DNA of 53,114 nucleotides, taken from the NCBI GenBank assembly GCA_031254805.1, contig JAIRTP010000039.1, positions 1-53,114 of the forward strand. The letters are read 5' to 3'. This DNA is from Bacteroidales bacterium. Its GTDB lineage: Bacteria; Bacteroidota; Bacteroidia; Bacteroidales; WRLA01. Position 1 is the first letter of the stretch. Each line of letters opens with the position of its first letter. Below, piece by piece: positions 1 to 10,000 of the stretch. Position numbers and translations under genes: made by a program. The notes below the pieces were generated by a model. The model had not been told where the DNA came from, made no database searches, and saw nothing but the letters and a program-made list of their open reading frames with translations.

Positions 1-3
1 ATT

Positions 4-1644
4 TTAATACATTCCTCCCATTCCGCCGGGCATTCCGCCGCCCATTGGAGGCGTATTTTCTTTTTCATCTTTATTTTCATAGATAACTGCTTCGGTAGTC
101 AGAAGCATGCCTGCAATAGAAGCGGCATTCTCCAACGCTACGCGCGCTACTTTTGTAGGATCGGTAACGCCTGTTTCGAAGAAGTTTTCATAAGCGTCGG
201 TACGAGCGTTATATCCAAAGTCGCCTTTTCCTTTTCTTACGCGTTGCACAATGATAGAACCTTCCATCCCTGCATTTTCAACAATTTGACGCATCGGTTC
301 TTCTAAAGCTCTGCGAACGATAGAGATTCCGGTTGTTTCATCTTCATTAGCTCCCTTCATTTTTTCGATAGCATCGATAGCGCGAATGAAAGCTACTCCG
401 CCGCCGGGTATAATCCCTTCCTCGATAGCAGCGCGCGTTGCATGCAATGCGTCGTCAAAACGATCTTTTTTCTCCTTTAATTCAACTTCGCTGGCAGCTC
501 CAACATAGATTACAGCAACGCCTCCGGCTAATTTTGCCAAACGTTCTTGTAATTTTTCTCTGTCATAATCGCTGGTCGTAGCCTCAATTTGAGCTTTTAT
601 CTGTCCTACGCGCGCTTTGATAGCTTCTTTGTCTCCCGCTCCGTTTACGATAGTTGTTTTATCTTTATCAATATTGATCTTCTCGGTTGTTCCGAGCATA
701 TCCAAAGTGGCGTCTTCCAATTTCAAGCCTTTTTCTTCAGAAATAACCACGCCGCCGGTCAGTACGGCAATATCTTCCAACATCTCTTTTCTTCTATCGC
801 CAAATCCCGGAGCTTTTACGGCGGCTATTTTTAACGAACCGCGTAATTTATTCACAACCAGCGTCGCTAATGCTTCGCCTTCGATATCTTCAGCAATGAT
901 CAATAGAGGATGGCCTGTTTGGATAGTTTTTTCCAAAATAGGAAGAAGATCTTTCATGACGCTGATTTTTTTGTCGTAGATCAGGATAAAAGGATTTTCA
1001 TAAACGCATTCCATTTTTTCGGTATCGGTCACAAAATATGCCGATATATAACCGCGATCGAATTGCATACCTTCAACAACGTCGACGGTGGTCTCGATTC
1101 CTTTAGCTTCTTCAATTGTAATAACGCCCTCTTTTTTAACGCGATCCATTGCATCGGCTATCAGTTTTCCGATAGTGTCGTCGTTATTAGCAGATATTGT
1201 GGCAACTTGCTCGATTTTTTTATTGTTATTGCCTACTTCTTGCGACTGTTTTTTCAAAGAATCCACAACTGCTGCAACCGCTTTATCAACACCGCGTTTC
1301 AAATCCATCGGATTTGCGCCGGCGGTTACGTTTTTCAAACCAGTGGTTACGATTGCTTGTGCTAAAACGGTAGCCGTGGTAGTTCCATCTCCAGCGATAT
1401 CGTTGGTTTTTGATGCAACTTCTTTTACCATTTGCGCTCCCATGTTTTCAACGGGATTTTTTAGTTCAATTTCTTTTGCTACGGTAACGCCGTCTTTCGT
1501 TACGTTGGGCGCGCCAAATGATTTTTCGATAATCACATTACGACCTTTAGGGCCTAATGTTACTTTTACTGCGTTTGCTAAAGTATCGACTCCTTTTTTC
1601 AAAAGGTCGCGCGCCTCCATGTCATAAAAAATGTCTTTTGCCAT
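4..1644 (-). CDS. groEL: 60 kDa chaperonin GroEL
   Basis: This is the ATP-driven cytosolic folding chaperonin; two seven-subunit rings work with the GroES lid. The 546-residue length is normal for the family. It opens [20 protein letters not shown], contains the nucleotide-binding [11 protein letters not shown] stretch near residue 86 and the conserved GGGVAF loop, and ends in the usual Gly/Met-rich tail ([12 protein letters not shown]). The ORF is complete, with its stop three bases inside the window edge. groES lies 37 bp upstream on the same strand, the standard groESL operon. Nothing is abnormal in the protein, and the identification is essentially certain. Confidence 0.99.
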   Translation of the reverse strand: MAKDIFYDMEARDLLKKGVDTLANAVKVTLGPKGRNVIIEKSFGAPNVTKDGVTVAKEIELKNPVENMGAQMVKEVASKTNDIAGDGTTTATVLAQAIVTTGLKNVTAGANPMDLKRGVDKAVAAVVDSLKKQSQEVGNNNKKIEQVATISANNDDTIGKLIADAMDRVKKEGVITIEEAKGIETTVDVVEGMQFDRGYISAYFVTDTEKMECVYENPFILIYDKKISVMKDLLPILEKTIQTGHPLLIIAEDIEGEALATLVVNKLRGSLKIAAVKAPGFGDRRKEMLEDIAVLTGGVVISEEKGLKLEDATLDMLGTTEKINIDKDKTTIVNGAGDKEAIKARVGQIKAQIEATTSDYDREKLQERLAKLAGGVAVIYVGAASEVELKEKKDRFDDALHATRAAIEEGIIPGGGVAFIRAIDAIEKMKGANEDETTGISIVRRALEEPMRQIVENAGMEGSIIVQRVRKGKGDFGYNARTDAYENFFETGVTDPTKVARVALENAASIAGMLLTTEAVIYENKDEKENTPPMGGGMPGGMGGMY

Positions 1645-1681
1645 AGTTATATCTTTATTTTTTTTTGTTATTGACTGGTTA

Positions 1682-1960
1682 TTAAATAATTGCTAAAACA
1701 TCCGATTCGCGCATAATGAGATAATTTGCGCCTTCGATTTGAATTTCTGTGCCGGAATATTTTCCGTATAGCACCGTATCGCCGACTTTCAAAGTCATTG
1801 GTTCGTCTTTTTTTCCGGGACCGACCGCCAAAACGGTTCCTTTTTGCGGTTTTTCCTTCGCCGTGTCAGGGATAATGATGCCCGACGCTGTTTTTTCTTC
1901 TGCTGCAGCAGGTTCTATAATAATCCTGTCTGCCAATGGTCTAATTTTCAATTTGCTCAT
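1682..1960 (-). CDS. groES: 10 kDa co-chaperonin GroES
   Basis: This is the heptameric lid of the GroEL chamber. The 92-residue length is typical. It carries the [13 protein letters not shown] opening strand, the mobile loop around residues 17-32 ([19 protein letters not shown]), the VLAVGPGK stretch and the closing [13 protein letters not shown]. It is the first gene of the groES-groEL operon. I do not see a clear TAnnTTTG promoter box in the 100 bp before the start, so heat-shock control may use another element; a long inverted repeat lies about 180 bp upstream. Confidence 0.98.
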   Translation of the reverse strand: MSKLKIRPLADRIIIEPAAAEEKTASGIIIPDTAKEKPQKGTVLAVGPGKKDEPMTLKVGDTVLYGKYSGTEIQIEGANYLIMRESDVLAII

Positions 1961-2140
1961 AATTAACTAAATTACTTTTTTTAATTATACGACTTTATTT
2001 TAATAACCTAAATATTTCTACATGAAAAAAAGCATTTTCTATGCCACGAAATACTTCCATTTGACAAATATCATTTCAACTATTTGTTTTTCAACAAAAT
2101 ATTTTTGAAAGAAAATTATTCCTTGCCAGACAAAATAAGG

Positions 2141-2173
2141 AAGTGTCAGAATAGGCGTGACATTCTGACACTT
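2141..2173. repeat. Perfect 12-bp inverted repeat with 9-base spacer
   Basis: AAGTGTCAGAAT at 2141-2152 and ATTCTGACACTT at 2162-2173 are exact reverse complements separated by nine bases. A run of T follows on the plus strand, so a terminator or attenuator is possible, but no plus-strand gene ends here. The arm-N9-arm spacing resembles chaperonin operators such as CIRCE, although the sequence is different. It lies about 180 bp upstream of the groES start. Confidence 0.6.
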
Positions 2174-2444
2174 TTTAAATGTTTTTTCATTTTCTTACAA
2201 CTGTATTTTATGATTAGTAACCCGATACATAAACAAATCAGGATTTTTACAACAGATCACGTAATTATTTCAGAGCAACCACACGAAAATTGAATAATCA
2301 ATTTTTTTGAAATACGCCAGCCATATGTCGTTTTAACCTTCGTTTCTTTAACACGCCATCTCTTAGGGTTTAATTACTTTATATATTCCTTGCTGCCGAG
2401 AATATTTTTACTCAGTTGCTCTATTTGTAGACATGTTATCAACT

Positions 2445-2523
2445 TTAACAGTTGATTAAATACCGGCGTCCGGTAAAATTTGTATCTTTACTCATTGGTT
2501 ATTTTTTTGACGATACAAAGTTA
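2445..2523 (-). pseudogene. Possible remnant of an IS4/DUF4372-type transposase start
   Basis: On the minus strand a TAACTTTG promoter box (2516-2523) is followed by an ATG at 2495 and a 16-codon reading frame MSKDTNFTGRRYLINC ending at 2445. The start MSKDTNFTG resembles, from memory, the N-terminus of Bacteroidetes DUF4372 transposases. The frame then stops and the downstream sequence is broken in all frames. This is a weak call based on nine residues; it could be chance. Confidence 0.25.
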
Positions 2524-2606
2524 ACTAAAAAGGGCGACTTCTATTATTGGAAATCAGATCTGATTTTTGGTTGGTCAGAAAATATTTACCGGATAGCAAT
2601 AATTTA

Positions 2607-3275
2607 TTATTTTTTGATCCAAATGTTTTTAATCATTCCAAATACTATTTTGTGATAATCTTTAGCCTCTTCAAAACCGCCTTCAATAAACTCTTTTCCT
2701 TTTTGAAGATAAAAATCATCGGGATGAACGGTTGAGATTTCCGTTAAATCGCATTCAATGACTAAACGCGCTTCTTTATAAGTCATATTTCCATCAGGCG
2801 TAGCAACTGCCGACAGTGTATGGTTCTCCATTTTATCGGTATTGCGTCCGGATGTTTGCCCAAAATATAGAACTTGTTCAAGGTTTTCTTTTGGAAAGAA
2901 AGAAAAAGTAAAAGATTTTTCTTCGCGGATGTATTCTAAAGTGTAACGATTTGCGCGGAGGAAGCACCATGCGGCGGGATCTTCAAAAAGAACGCCGACG
3001 CCGCCCCAACCGGCTGTCATAGAGTTATAATTATCAGCGTTTCCGGATGTTATTACAGTGAAATCTTCTCCAAAAATTTTAAAAATATTTTCCGAGAAAT
3101 CTTTCGGATCAATGGTTTTAAATAACTCTGTAAAAGATTTACTTTCCAACTCTTCGGACGTTAATTTTACATCCTCTTTAGGAGTGGTGGTTTCTTTTTT
3201 TTCACTTTCATTAGCGGTATTTCCGCATGCCGATAATAATATAAGCGACATGGCGACGATAATTCCATTTTTCAT
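2607..3275 (-). CDS. Lipoprotein with flavin-reductase-like (FMN-binding split barrel) domain
   Basis: This is a 222-residue protein with a lipoprotein signal: a hydrophobic stretch ending LLSAC (Cys17), followed by a polar Glu/Lys-rich linker. The rest (about residues 45-222) resembles flavin reductase-like domains: VITSGNADNYNSMTAGWGG, CFLRANRYTLEYI and the later TFSFFPKE segment. Such domains bind FMN and often use NAD(P)H in the cytoplasm, so a lipid-anchored, exported form is unusual. I chose the ATG at 3275 rather than an upstream start at 3362 because the lipobox requires it and a TATATTTG box lies at 3303-3310, between the two. Its substrate is unknown. Confidence 0.75.
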   Translation of the reverse strand: MKNGIIVAMSLILLSACGNTANESEKKETTTPKEDVKLTSEELESKSFTELFKTIDPKDFSENIFKIFGEDFTVITSGNADNYNSMTAGWGGVGVLFEDPAAWCFLRANRYTLEYIREEKSFTFSFFPKENLEQVLYFGQTSGRNTDKMENHTLSAVATPDGNMTYKEARLVIECDLTEISTVHPDDFYLQKGKEFIEGGFEEAKDYHKIVFGMIKNIWIKK

Positions 3276-3302
3276 GATCAAATTATTTATTGATTTTGCA
3301 TG

Positions 3303-3310
3303 CAAATATA
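3303..3310 (-). promoter_or_regulatory. TAnnTTTG promoter box for the flavin-reductase-like lipoprotein
   Basis: The minus strand reads TATATTTG, matching the Bacteroidetes -7 consensus, 28 bp upstream of the ATG at 3275. It supports that start over the upstream one. Confidence 0.5.
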
Positions 3311-3355
3311 GCGTAAAATAGCGAATAAGAACATGCTTTAACAAATACAATTTTG

Positions 3356-6064
3356 TTACCAATTTTCTCTGAAGTCTTTTCGTTTTGTTACTTTCAGGTC
3401 TTTCAACATATTTGCTTTAATATTGATCTGGAAGTTCCATTGCTTGCGTCCTCCAAAAGGGACCCAATGAAAACTCATTTCCCAACAGTGCAAATCGCGA
3501 TATATGTCGATTGTCGTATAGTTCCATGTTTTTCCGGCAAAATCGTAACCCGACGAAAAAGCAAGTTTCCATTTTGGCGTTAAACTTACGTCGCCGCTGA
3601 CCCGAATGGATTGAATGGTAGTTCTTTCGTGCGTATATTCCTGAGTTTTATAGTTCAGAATATGCGTGTATTTCAACGAATACCCGATCATGAAATTCCA
3701 AGGAACCGACCAATCTATATAATATTCCGGATCAAAAATTCGCTCGGCTTCGGGAATATCAGAGGCTTTGTTTTGATTTTGTCCGTTTTTCTTTTTGAAC
3801 GTATCAGGATTTAATCGATAATCGAAAGATAGTTCCCAAGAGGCGTCGTTGAAACGAAATAATCGCTTGTTTGCTTTCCATTCGGTTATGTTAAGATTAA
3901 CGTTTCTATCATCTCTTTCAATGATTACGTAGGGGTCAAAAACGCCGCGATAGGATAATTTAAGTCCTTCAAAGATGGTAGTTTGTCCTGAAAGTTGCAA
4001 TTTTGTCCAGTTTAAAGAATCTTTTGCAAAATCATAGCCGATATTAATTTTGAAATAATCGATAAGTTTGATTTTTTTTGTTCCGGAAATGGTATCGCGT
4101 TTGCTCGCTATTTTCATCTCGACATTATTATTCAATTCAAAATTGAGCAAACTCGACATGCCTTGTCCCGGGCCGCCGTAGATACGACCTTCGTAAATAC
4201 TGTAAATGACAGATTCGCCGTTTTTGTCAATATACGTATCATAATTTCCCCAGAACGGAGTACCGAAATCGGGATTATAACGGAAAGAAAGAGACGGCGT
4301 CATCACATGGCGCACCGCTTTCACAGGCCCTTTTGCCAAAGTGTACATTCCGTATAGTTTTGTATTAGTCGAGAGCGACAAATTAAAATCTCTTGTAGAT
4401 GAAAAATCGTAAAGAGTATCCGTTTTTGCCAAACCCGACGTCAATATTTCTCCATTTATAATATCATAATCCGTATCGGCGTAATCGCGTTTGCGAATGG
4501 TTTTTCCATACCAATATTCGGTATAGTTAAAATTGAAGTTGCCGTTTAAGACTTTAAATAATTTGAAATCGGATCCAATCGGAATGGTATGCTTCATGCC
4601 GTAGTTCATTTTTGGATACATTGAGCCTGTAAGCAGAGTGGAATCTGCCGATCTGATTTCGTTTTTGGCATTCATGTTATATTTAACATAAATGATTTCG
4701 TACCATTTCAAATTGCCTGTTCTCGTTTTTCTTCTGAAAGGATACAATTGTCCCGTTGCCAAGCTCATTTCAGGGAGTTTAACGTCCAAAGTATTAGTTT
4801 GGGTATTTTGAGTAAATCCGGCGCTGAGCGAATAGTTGAACTTCCAAAAGGAGGTGGAAAAATTGATGGAAGAGCTATATGTGCTTTTCAAATAATCTTC
4901 GTTACTTTCAGGGTTAAATTTACTGTAACCGCTACTTTGAATATTAACGTCTGCCGAGAAAGTATTTACAGGATGTGCTTTGGGATCTTGCCGGTGACTC
5001 CATTGAACGCGAAAATCTTTTTCATCATAATAAGACTTTGTGCCGTAAACTCCTTTTAAATTTCGACCGTATCCGACATTCATTTTTCCGTCGAATTTAT
5101 AGAGTTTCTTATATTTAAAGGTAGGTTTGAACGCCCATGAACCGCGCGTAAAGATATCTCCGATAAGCGTTAAATCCATGTAGTCGTTTATATACCAATA
5201 AAAACCTCCGTTTGCCAATCCGAACCCCATTCCGTCGATTTGATCTATTCGCGGAACTATAATTCCCGATTTGCGCGTTTTTTTATTGGGAATTAAAGCA
5301 AATGGCAAGGCAAGAGGAGTGGGGACGTCTTCAATGATAAGATAAGCAGGTCCGACGACGATTTTATTGTCGGGGATGACTTTTGCTTTGCTGAATTTTA
5401 ATCCGTAATGCGGATGATCAAGATCGCATGTTGTGTACCAGCCGTCTTTAACATTCATCACATCATCGGGATCTTTTTTGACGACGGTTCCATGCATATA
5501 GCCTTCTCCTTCTTGCGTGATAATGTTGTAAATCAATCCTTTCTTTGTATCGAAATTATAACGCATTCTTTCTGCGCGGTATTCTTGTCCGTTTTCTGAA
5601 AAAACGGGCGTTCCTACTAAATTCCCCAGAGAATCAAGGACGCCGGTTGCATAAACTTCGTTGTTGAAAAAATCAATTTCAATATAATCTGCTTTCATAT
5701 TGACGCTGCCGTAAGTAATATCGCCATTTTTATAAAGATAAGCTATTCGGTTTTTTATGTCGAAAGTACTGGAATCGGACACTCTCGTTATCTGCGTTTC
5801 CAAAGCTCCTTTATTTGAATTTTTTGTCGATGAAAAAGGAGCCGACATGGAGTGCATGACCGATGCGAGAGAATCGGGGAAATTTAATAAAGAAGGAAGC
5901 GTATCTCTTTGTGCAAGAGAATCGGCGATGCGATATAACGAAAAATCATCAAATTCATAATCATTCCCGTTCTCTTCGGATTGAGCAAAGGCAACGCTTC
6001 CCGCTAACAAGATCAATCCCAAGAGAATCGACATTGTTTTTGGTAATAAAGCGCTTTGTTGCAA
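3356..6064 (-). CDS. lptD: LPS-assembly outer-membrane protein LptD-like
   Basis: This is a 902-residue outer-membrane protein of the LptD/OstA family, which inserts lipopolysaccharide into the outer leaflet. An N-terminal signal peptide ends near VAFAQ. Around residues 95-200 comes an OstA-like beta-jellyroll stretch (YLYKNGDITYGSVNMKADYI, YATGVLDSLGNLVGTP), then a long C-terminal barrel rich in alternating aromatic strands and ending KDFRENW. The ATG at 6064 is preferred over the one at 6034 because it supplies a charged n-region. It diverges from a TamB operon, giving an outer-membrane biogenesis neighbourhood. A TACCTTTG box at 6173-6180 probably drives it. Confidence 0.85.
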   Translation of the reverse strand: MQQSALLPKTMSILLGLILLAGSVAFAQSEENGNDYEFDDFSLYRIADSLAQRDTLPSLLNFPDSLASVMHSMSAPFSSTKNSNKGALETQITRVSDSSTFDIKNRIAYLYKNGDITYGSVNMKADYIEIDFFNNEVYATGVLDSLGNLVGTPVFSENGQEYRAERMRYNFDTKKGLIYNIITQEGEGYMHGTVVKKDPDDVMNVKDGWYTTCDLDHPHYGLKFSKAKVIPDNKIVVGPAYLIIEDVPTPLALPFALIPNKKTRKSGIIVPRIDQIDGMGFGLANGGFYWYINDYMDLTLIGDIFTRGSWAFKPTFKYKKLYKFDGKMNVGYGRNLKGVYGTKSYYDEKDFRVQWSHRQDPKAHPVNTFSADVNIQSSGYSKFNPESNEDYLKSTYSSSINFSTSFWKFNYSLSAGFTQNTQTNTLDVKLPEMSLATGQLYPFRRKTRTGNLKWYEIIYVKYNMNAKNEIRSADSTLLTGSMYPKMNYGMKHTIPIGSDFKLFKVLNGNFNFNYTEYWYGKTIRKRDYADTDYDIINGEILTSGLAKTDTLYDFSSTRDFNLSLSTNTKLYGMYTLAKGPVKAVRHVMTPSLSFRYNPDFGTPFWGNYDTYIDKNGESVIYSIYEGRIYGGPGQGMSSLLNFELNNNVEMKIASKRDTISGTKKIKLIDYFKINIGYDFAKDSLNWTKLQLSGQTTIFEGLKLSYRGVFDPYVIIERDDRNVNLNITEWKANKRLFRFNDASWELSFDYRLNPDTFKKKNGQNQNKASDIPEAERIFDPEYYIDWSVPWNFMIGYSLKYTHILNYKTQEYTHERTTIQSIRVSGDVSLTPKWKLAFSSGYDFAGKTWNYTTIDIYRDLHCWEMSFHWVPFGGRKQWNFQINIKANMLKDLKVTKRKDFRENW

Positions 6065-6379
6065 TATATTAATTAACTTTTTGATGCTAACAATGGTTAT
6101 TTAATAATTCTTTTTTTTTAAAATAGGCGCAACCCTATAATCATACCCTTAAGAAGGGGTAATATTATCGCGCAAAGGTAGCAAAAAAGTTAGGATGAAA
6201 CGACGTAGACGCTGTTTAAAGAGTAAAAATCAAAGATACAGGTTTTTACAATGAAAATAAATCAAATAAAAGCAAGTTAATTATTTGGAGTTCGATTTTA
6301 ATTTAAACAAACGGCAATCGAACAATAAGTCCTCTTTTTTGTAATTTTGCAAGAAAAAGATTGTTGTAATAAATATATT
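6065..6379. promoter_or_regulatory. Divergent promoter region between lptD and the TamB operon
   Basis: There is no gene in this 315-bp stretch. Minus-strand box TACCTTTG (6173-6180) points at lptD with a leader of about 100 bases; plus-strand box TAATTTTG (6342-6349) points at the small membrane protein and tamB. The lptD leader contains a small inverted repeat (TACCC...GGGTA) of unclear meaning. Confidence 0.5.
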
Positions 6380-7027
6380 GTGCAGAAAACATTTAGGAAA
6401 ATAGAGAAGGAGATTAAAGAGAATATTCTTGCGGGAAACGATCCGCAGGAAGTTTATGATACATTGTCGGCAGAATATTCCGATACGAATAGCGATTCGG
6501 ATTATATGAAACGTTTTATCAGGCGAAGGATAAAAATGACGGTTACGCCTTACAATCGAAAAGAATTTCGATTTTCTTATCATCTTTATCTTATCATGTT
6601 GATTATTACCATTCTTATTACCCTTATCAATAAGCAACATCGAATAGATGCGTTGGGTATTTTCTCAATTAATTCATTTTCATCGTTGGCCGCTTTTTTT
6701 TCCATTAATCTTTTTGCATGGATATATTTGTTTCTTTTTATTTGGTCGTTCCGGTTTAATGTTTTGGTCTCGTATTGGGCGATGTTTTTTGCAGGAATTG
6801 ATTTTTTACGATTGCTGATTTTATTACCTGAACAGTGGCAAGAAACGCCTTTTTTCTCAATGTTGAGAATTATTCCGCTGTTATTGATATTGATATTCGG
6901 CTCATTTTTTGCTATTAATTGTACAAATAAATATAAAATTGAAAAAAATAGCAGCAAGGTTTTGTTTTACAAAAATAAAATCAACATACCTCTGAAATTG
7001 AAAAAGGAAAAACAAAACGACGCATAG
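6380..7027 (+). CDS. Small multi-pass membrane protein upstream of tamB
   Basis: About 215 residues and not recognised as a named family. The N-terminal 55 residues are charged and probably cytoplasmic (KIEKEIKENILAGNDPQEVYDTL); about four hydrophobic segments follow (LIMLIITILITLI, FFSINLFAWIYLFLFIW, VSYWAMFFAGIDFLRLLILL, IIPLLLILIFGSFFAI), and the tail is basic. The reading frame is open from a TTG at 6347, but that TTG lies inside the promoter box TAATTTTG, so I prefer the GTG at 6380; the start remains uncertain. It ends six bases before the tamB ATG, so the two are almost certainly co-transcribed and may act together at the envelope. Confidence 0.65.
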   Translation: MQKTFRKIEKEIKENILAGNDPQEVYDTLSAEYSDTNSDSDYMKRFIRRRIKMTVTPYNRKEFRFSYHLYLIMLIITILITLINKQHRIDALGIFSINSFSSLAAFFSINLFAWIYLFLFIWSFRFNVLVSYWAMFFAGIDFLRLLILLPEQWQETPFFSMLRIIPLLLILIFGSFFAINCTNKYKIEKNSSKVLFYKNKINIPLKLKKEKQNDA

Positions 7028-7033
7028 CAGTTG

Positions 7034-10000
7034 ATGAAAGATAAGCGTTTACATAGCAATATCATTTGGTATCGCCTTAAATTTATATTTAGGCGGGTAG
7101 CCGCTATTATATTTACGCTTTTTCTGATTCTTAATACGATTTTACAAACATCGGCTTTTCAATCTTTGATTGCTGTACGAGTTTCTTCCTATTTGTCCGA
7201 ACAACTTGATATAAAGATTGAAATTGAGCATGTTAGAATTTCATTGATGCTTGATGTGATGTTGAAAGGAGTATATATAGAAGATTCGCATCAAAATGAG
7301 ATGATCTCCATTAAATATCTTTATGCGCGTCTCAGCGCTGCTCAATTGATGAGAAAATCATTCAGATTGAACGAGGTGGAAATGGTCGAAGGAGGTTTCT
7401 CCATGATCAAATATGAAGGCGAACGTTTTTACAACTATACCGAACTGACAGGCGTCCCCGATACGTTGAAAGAGAGAAATTCGGACATTAATTTTGAGTT
7501 TTATTGTCGTTCCGTTAAGTTGAAAGATTGTTATTTCAACATGATTAATGAAAACAATCCTTCCCGCAACGGGTTTGATTGGAATAATATGTATCTTAAA
7601 CTGCACAAAGTCGATGGAAGAAATATCATTGTCAATAACGATTCCATTAGCGTTAATATTAGAGATATTGTCGTTTCCGATACTTCCGGATTCAGGCTTA
7701 ATAAGTTTACTTCGTCGATGAAATTTATTGACGATGGTTGGTATTTCGATAACACTTTTATTTTGACGCCCAAATCCACGTTGGATTTTGATTTTAAGTT
7801 TGGATACAGCACATTTGATAATATCGGCTATTTTGAAGATAGCATTACCATGTCGGCGGATATACGGCCTTCTATTCTGGATATTCACGATGTGGCTTAT
7901 TTTACGGATGTTTTTCAAGGGCTTGATCTGTTGACGGACATTGAGACAAAATTTGAGGGAACGTTGCACGACTTCGCAGTCAATGATTTTAAAATGAATT
8001 TTGGAAATCAAAGCCAGATTAAATTAGATGCGCAATTTCAAGGTATTTTAGATATTGAAACGGCGTTGATGAATGTGAGGATTCATGATTTAACCACGAC
8101 GTGGGATGATCTAAGTCACATAAACCTTCCGGTTGAGTTTTTCTCGACCCCGCCTCCGGATTCGCTTAAACAACCGGTCTCTTTGATCGCTTTGTTTGAC
8201 GGTTCCATTCATGATTTCATATCTGATTTATATCTCTCTTCCTCTATTGGAGACTTGGGGGTGAAGATGAAATTGGAATGGGACAAGAGTTTGCAAGAAC
8301 ATACGTATCAGGCGATGTTACGCTCAACCCGATTGAATATAGGTTATTTAGCTAATATTCCCGATATATTGGAGGACGCTTCGTTTCATGTGGATATTAG
8401 CGGATCGGGGCTATCCTTAGAAACTGCGAATATCAATCTTAATGCGCTTTTGGATCATTTTGTCATTAATGATTATTGTTATAATGATATCAAAATTGAC
8501 GGCATCTTTTATGAAAAGAAATTTGACGGCTTTTTGGACGTTGCGGATAATAACGTTAACTTGAATTTTTCAGGAATTATTGATTTGCATGACGCGTTGC
8601 CCTCTTTTGATTTTTCGTTAGATTTGAAGAATGCTTATTTAATGCGTCTGAATTTGATCAAAAATCGGGCTGACGATTTGCGTTTATCGACAAAATTGAC
8701 AATGAAAGCGAAAGGCAATACAATTGACAATACTATTGGGACCATCAGAATTAATGATTTTGAAGTTGTCGAAGATAAAAATATTTACGCTTTCGATTCT
8801 ATTAGGATATTGAGCTATCAGGCAGATACCGAACATCGAAATACAAAAATAGAATCGGATTTGCTGGAAGCGCGAATCAATGGAAATTATAACTTTTCTC
8901 ATTTAGGAAATGTTTTCAGACAATTGATTGGTAATTATTTAGCGTCGGTTTCATCTCAATCCGAGAATAAATTTGACTTATCGTATCATGTTGATGGTTA
9001 TGTCGAGATAAAGGATATTTCTTCTGTAACCCGTTTTTTCCTTCCGGAATTAAATATTCCCGATGGCTTTTATTTGGAACAGAATGTTGATCTTGATGAT
9101 AATCATTTGATGATCAAAAGTAATTCTCCTACAATTGTCTATAACGATATTGTTTTCTCTGATTTTTCGCTACACGCCGAATCGCATTCATATGGAACCG
9201 GCATCAAGACAGGGTTTGGAGAGATATCATTTTTGCATAAAGAAGACACTACTATTGTCGGAATAGAAGATTTTATAGTGAATGCTTTGATAATGAACGA
9301 TTCTATTAAATATTCTATTTCGTGGGATAGAAAATGGGGAGAACTTATTGACATCAGCTATATAGACGGCATTGTGGATTTTCAAGAATATCCGAAGATT
9401 GGGATGAATTTTTCGGATATGTCGGTCATTTTAAGAGATGGCGATTCCCCATGGAGAGTAAAGCCGAAAAATCATATTTCATACGATGCCGGCAACATAA
9501 CGATTGATAGCCTGTTCTTTTACGCTTCCGAAAAATCCCATGCTATCATTGATGGACATATATTGAAAGACGAGCCTTCGACGGTTTCGCTATATATAAA
9601 TAATTGGGACTTGAGTATTGTTAATAAGGCGTTGGATCCTTTGGGATTGAATATTTTTGGGAATATATCCGGAAATGTTAATATCAGCGATCCGTACGCC
9701 GATATTATTGTAGACTCCGATCTGACGATCGACTCATTAAGGCTTAATCACAATCAATTTGGAGACGCTACGCTCAAATTTGATTGGAAAAATCGAGAGC
9801 AGGTTTTCTTTGTCGATCTGAATACGGTCTTTCAAGGTAAAAGAGGCGTTACCAATCCCATAACTTTTACAGGACATTATTTTCCAAAGGAATCGGGCGA
9901 TAATATCGATCTTTACATGAAACTCGAAAATTTTGGGTTGGATATATTGACGCCGTTTGTTAGGGAACTTGTAAGCGATATTGAAGGATTTATTAGCGGC

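Larger units (their letters stand above)
1961..2606. other. Gene-free stretch upstream of groES
   Basis: About 645 bp with no convincing gene. The short plus-strand ORFs at 2084-2293 and 2452-2655 lack family features and promoter support, so I treat them as chance. The stretch holds a 12-bp inverted repeat (2141-2173), a 7-bp inverted repeat (2438-2456, ATCAACT-TTAAC-AGTTGAT), and on the minus strand a TAnnTTTG box followed by a 16-codon transposase-like start (2445-2523). It may be the groES regulatory region joined to decayed mobile DNA. Confidence 0.5.

Noticed and set aside
2141-2173. CIRCE operator of HrcA
   Set aside because: The spacing resembles CIRCE, but the arms do not match TTAGCACTC/GAGTGCTAA, and no hrcA gene is seen.
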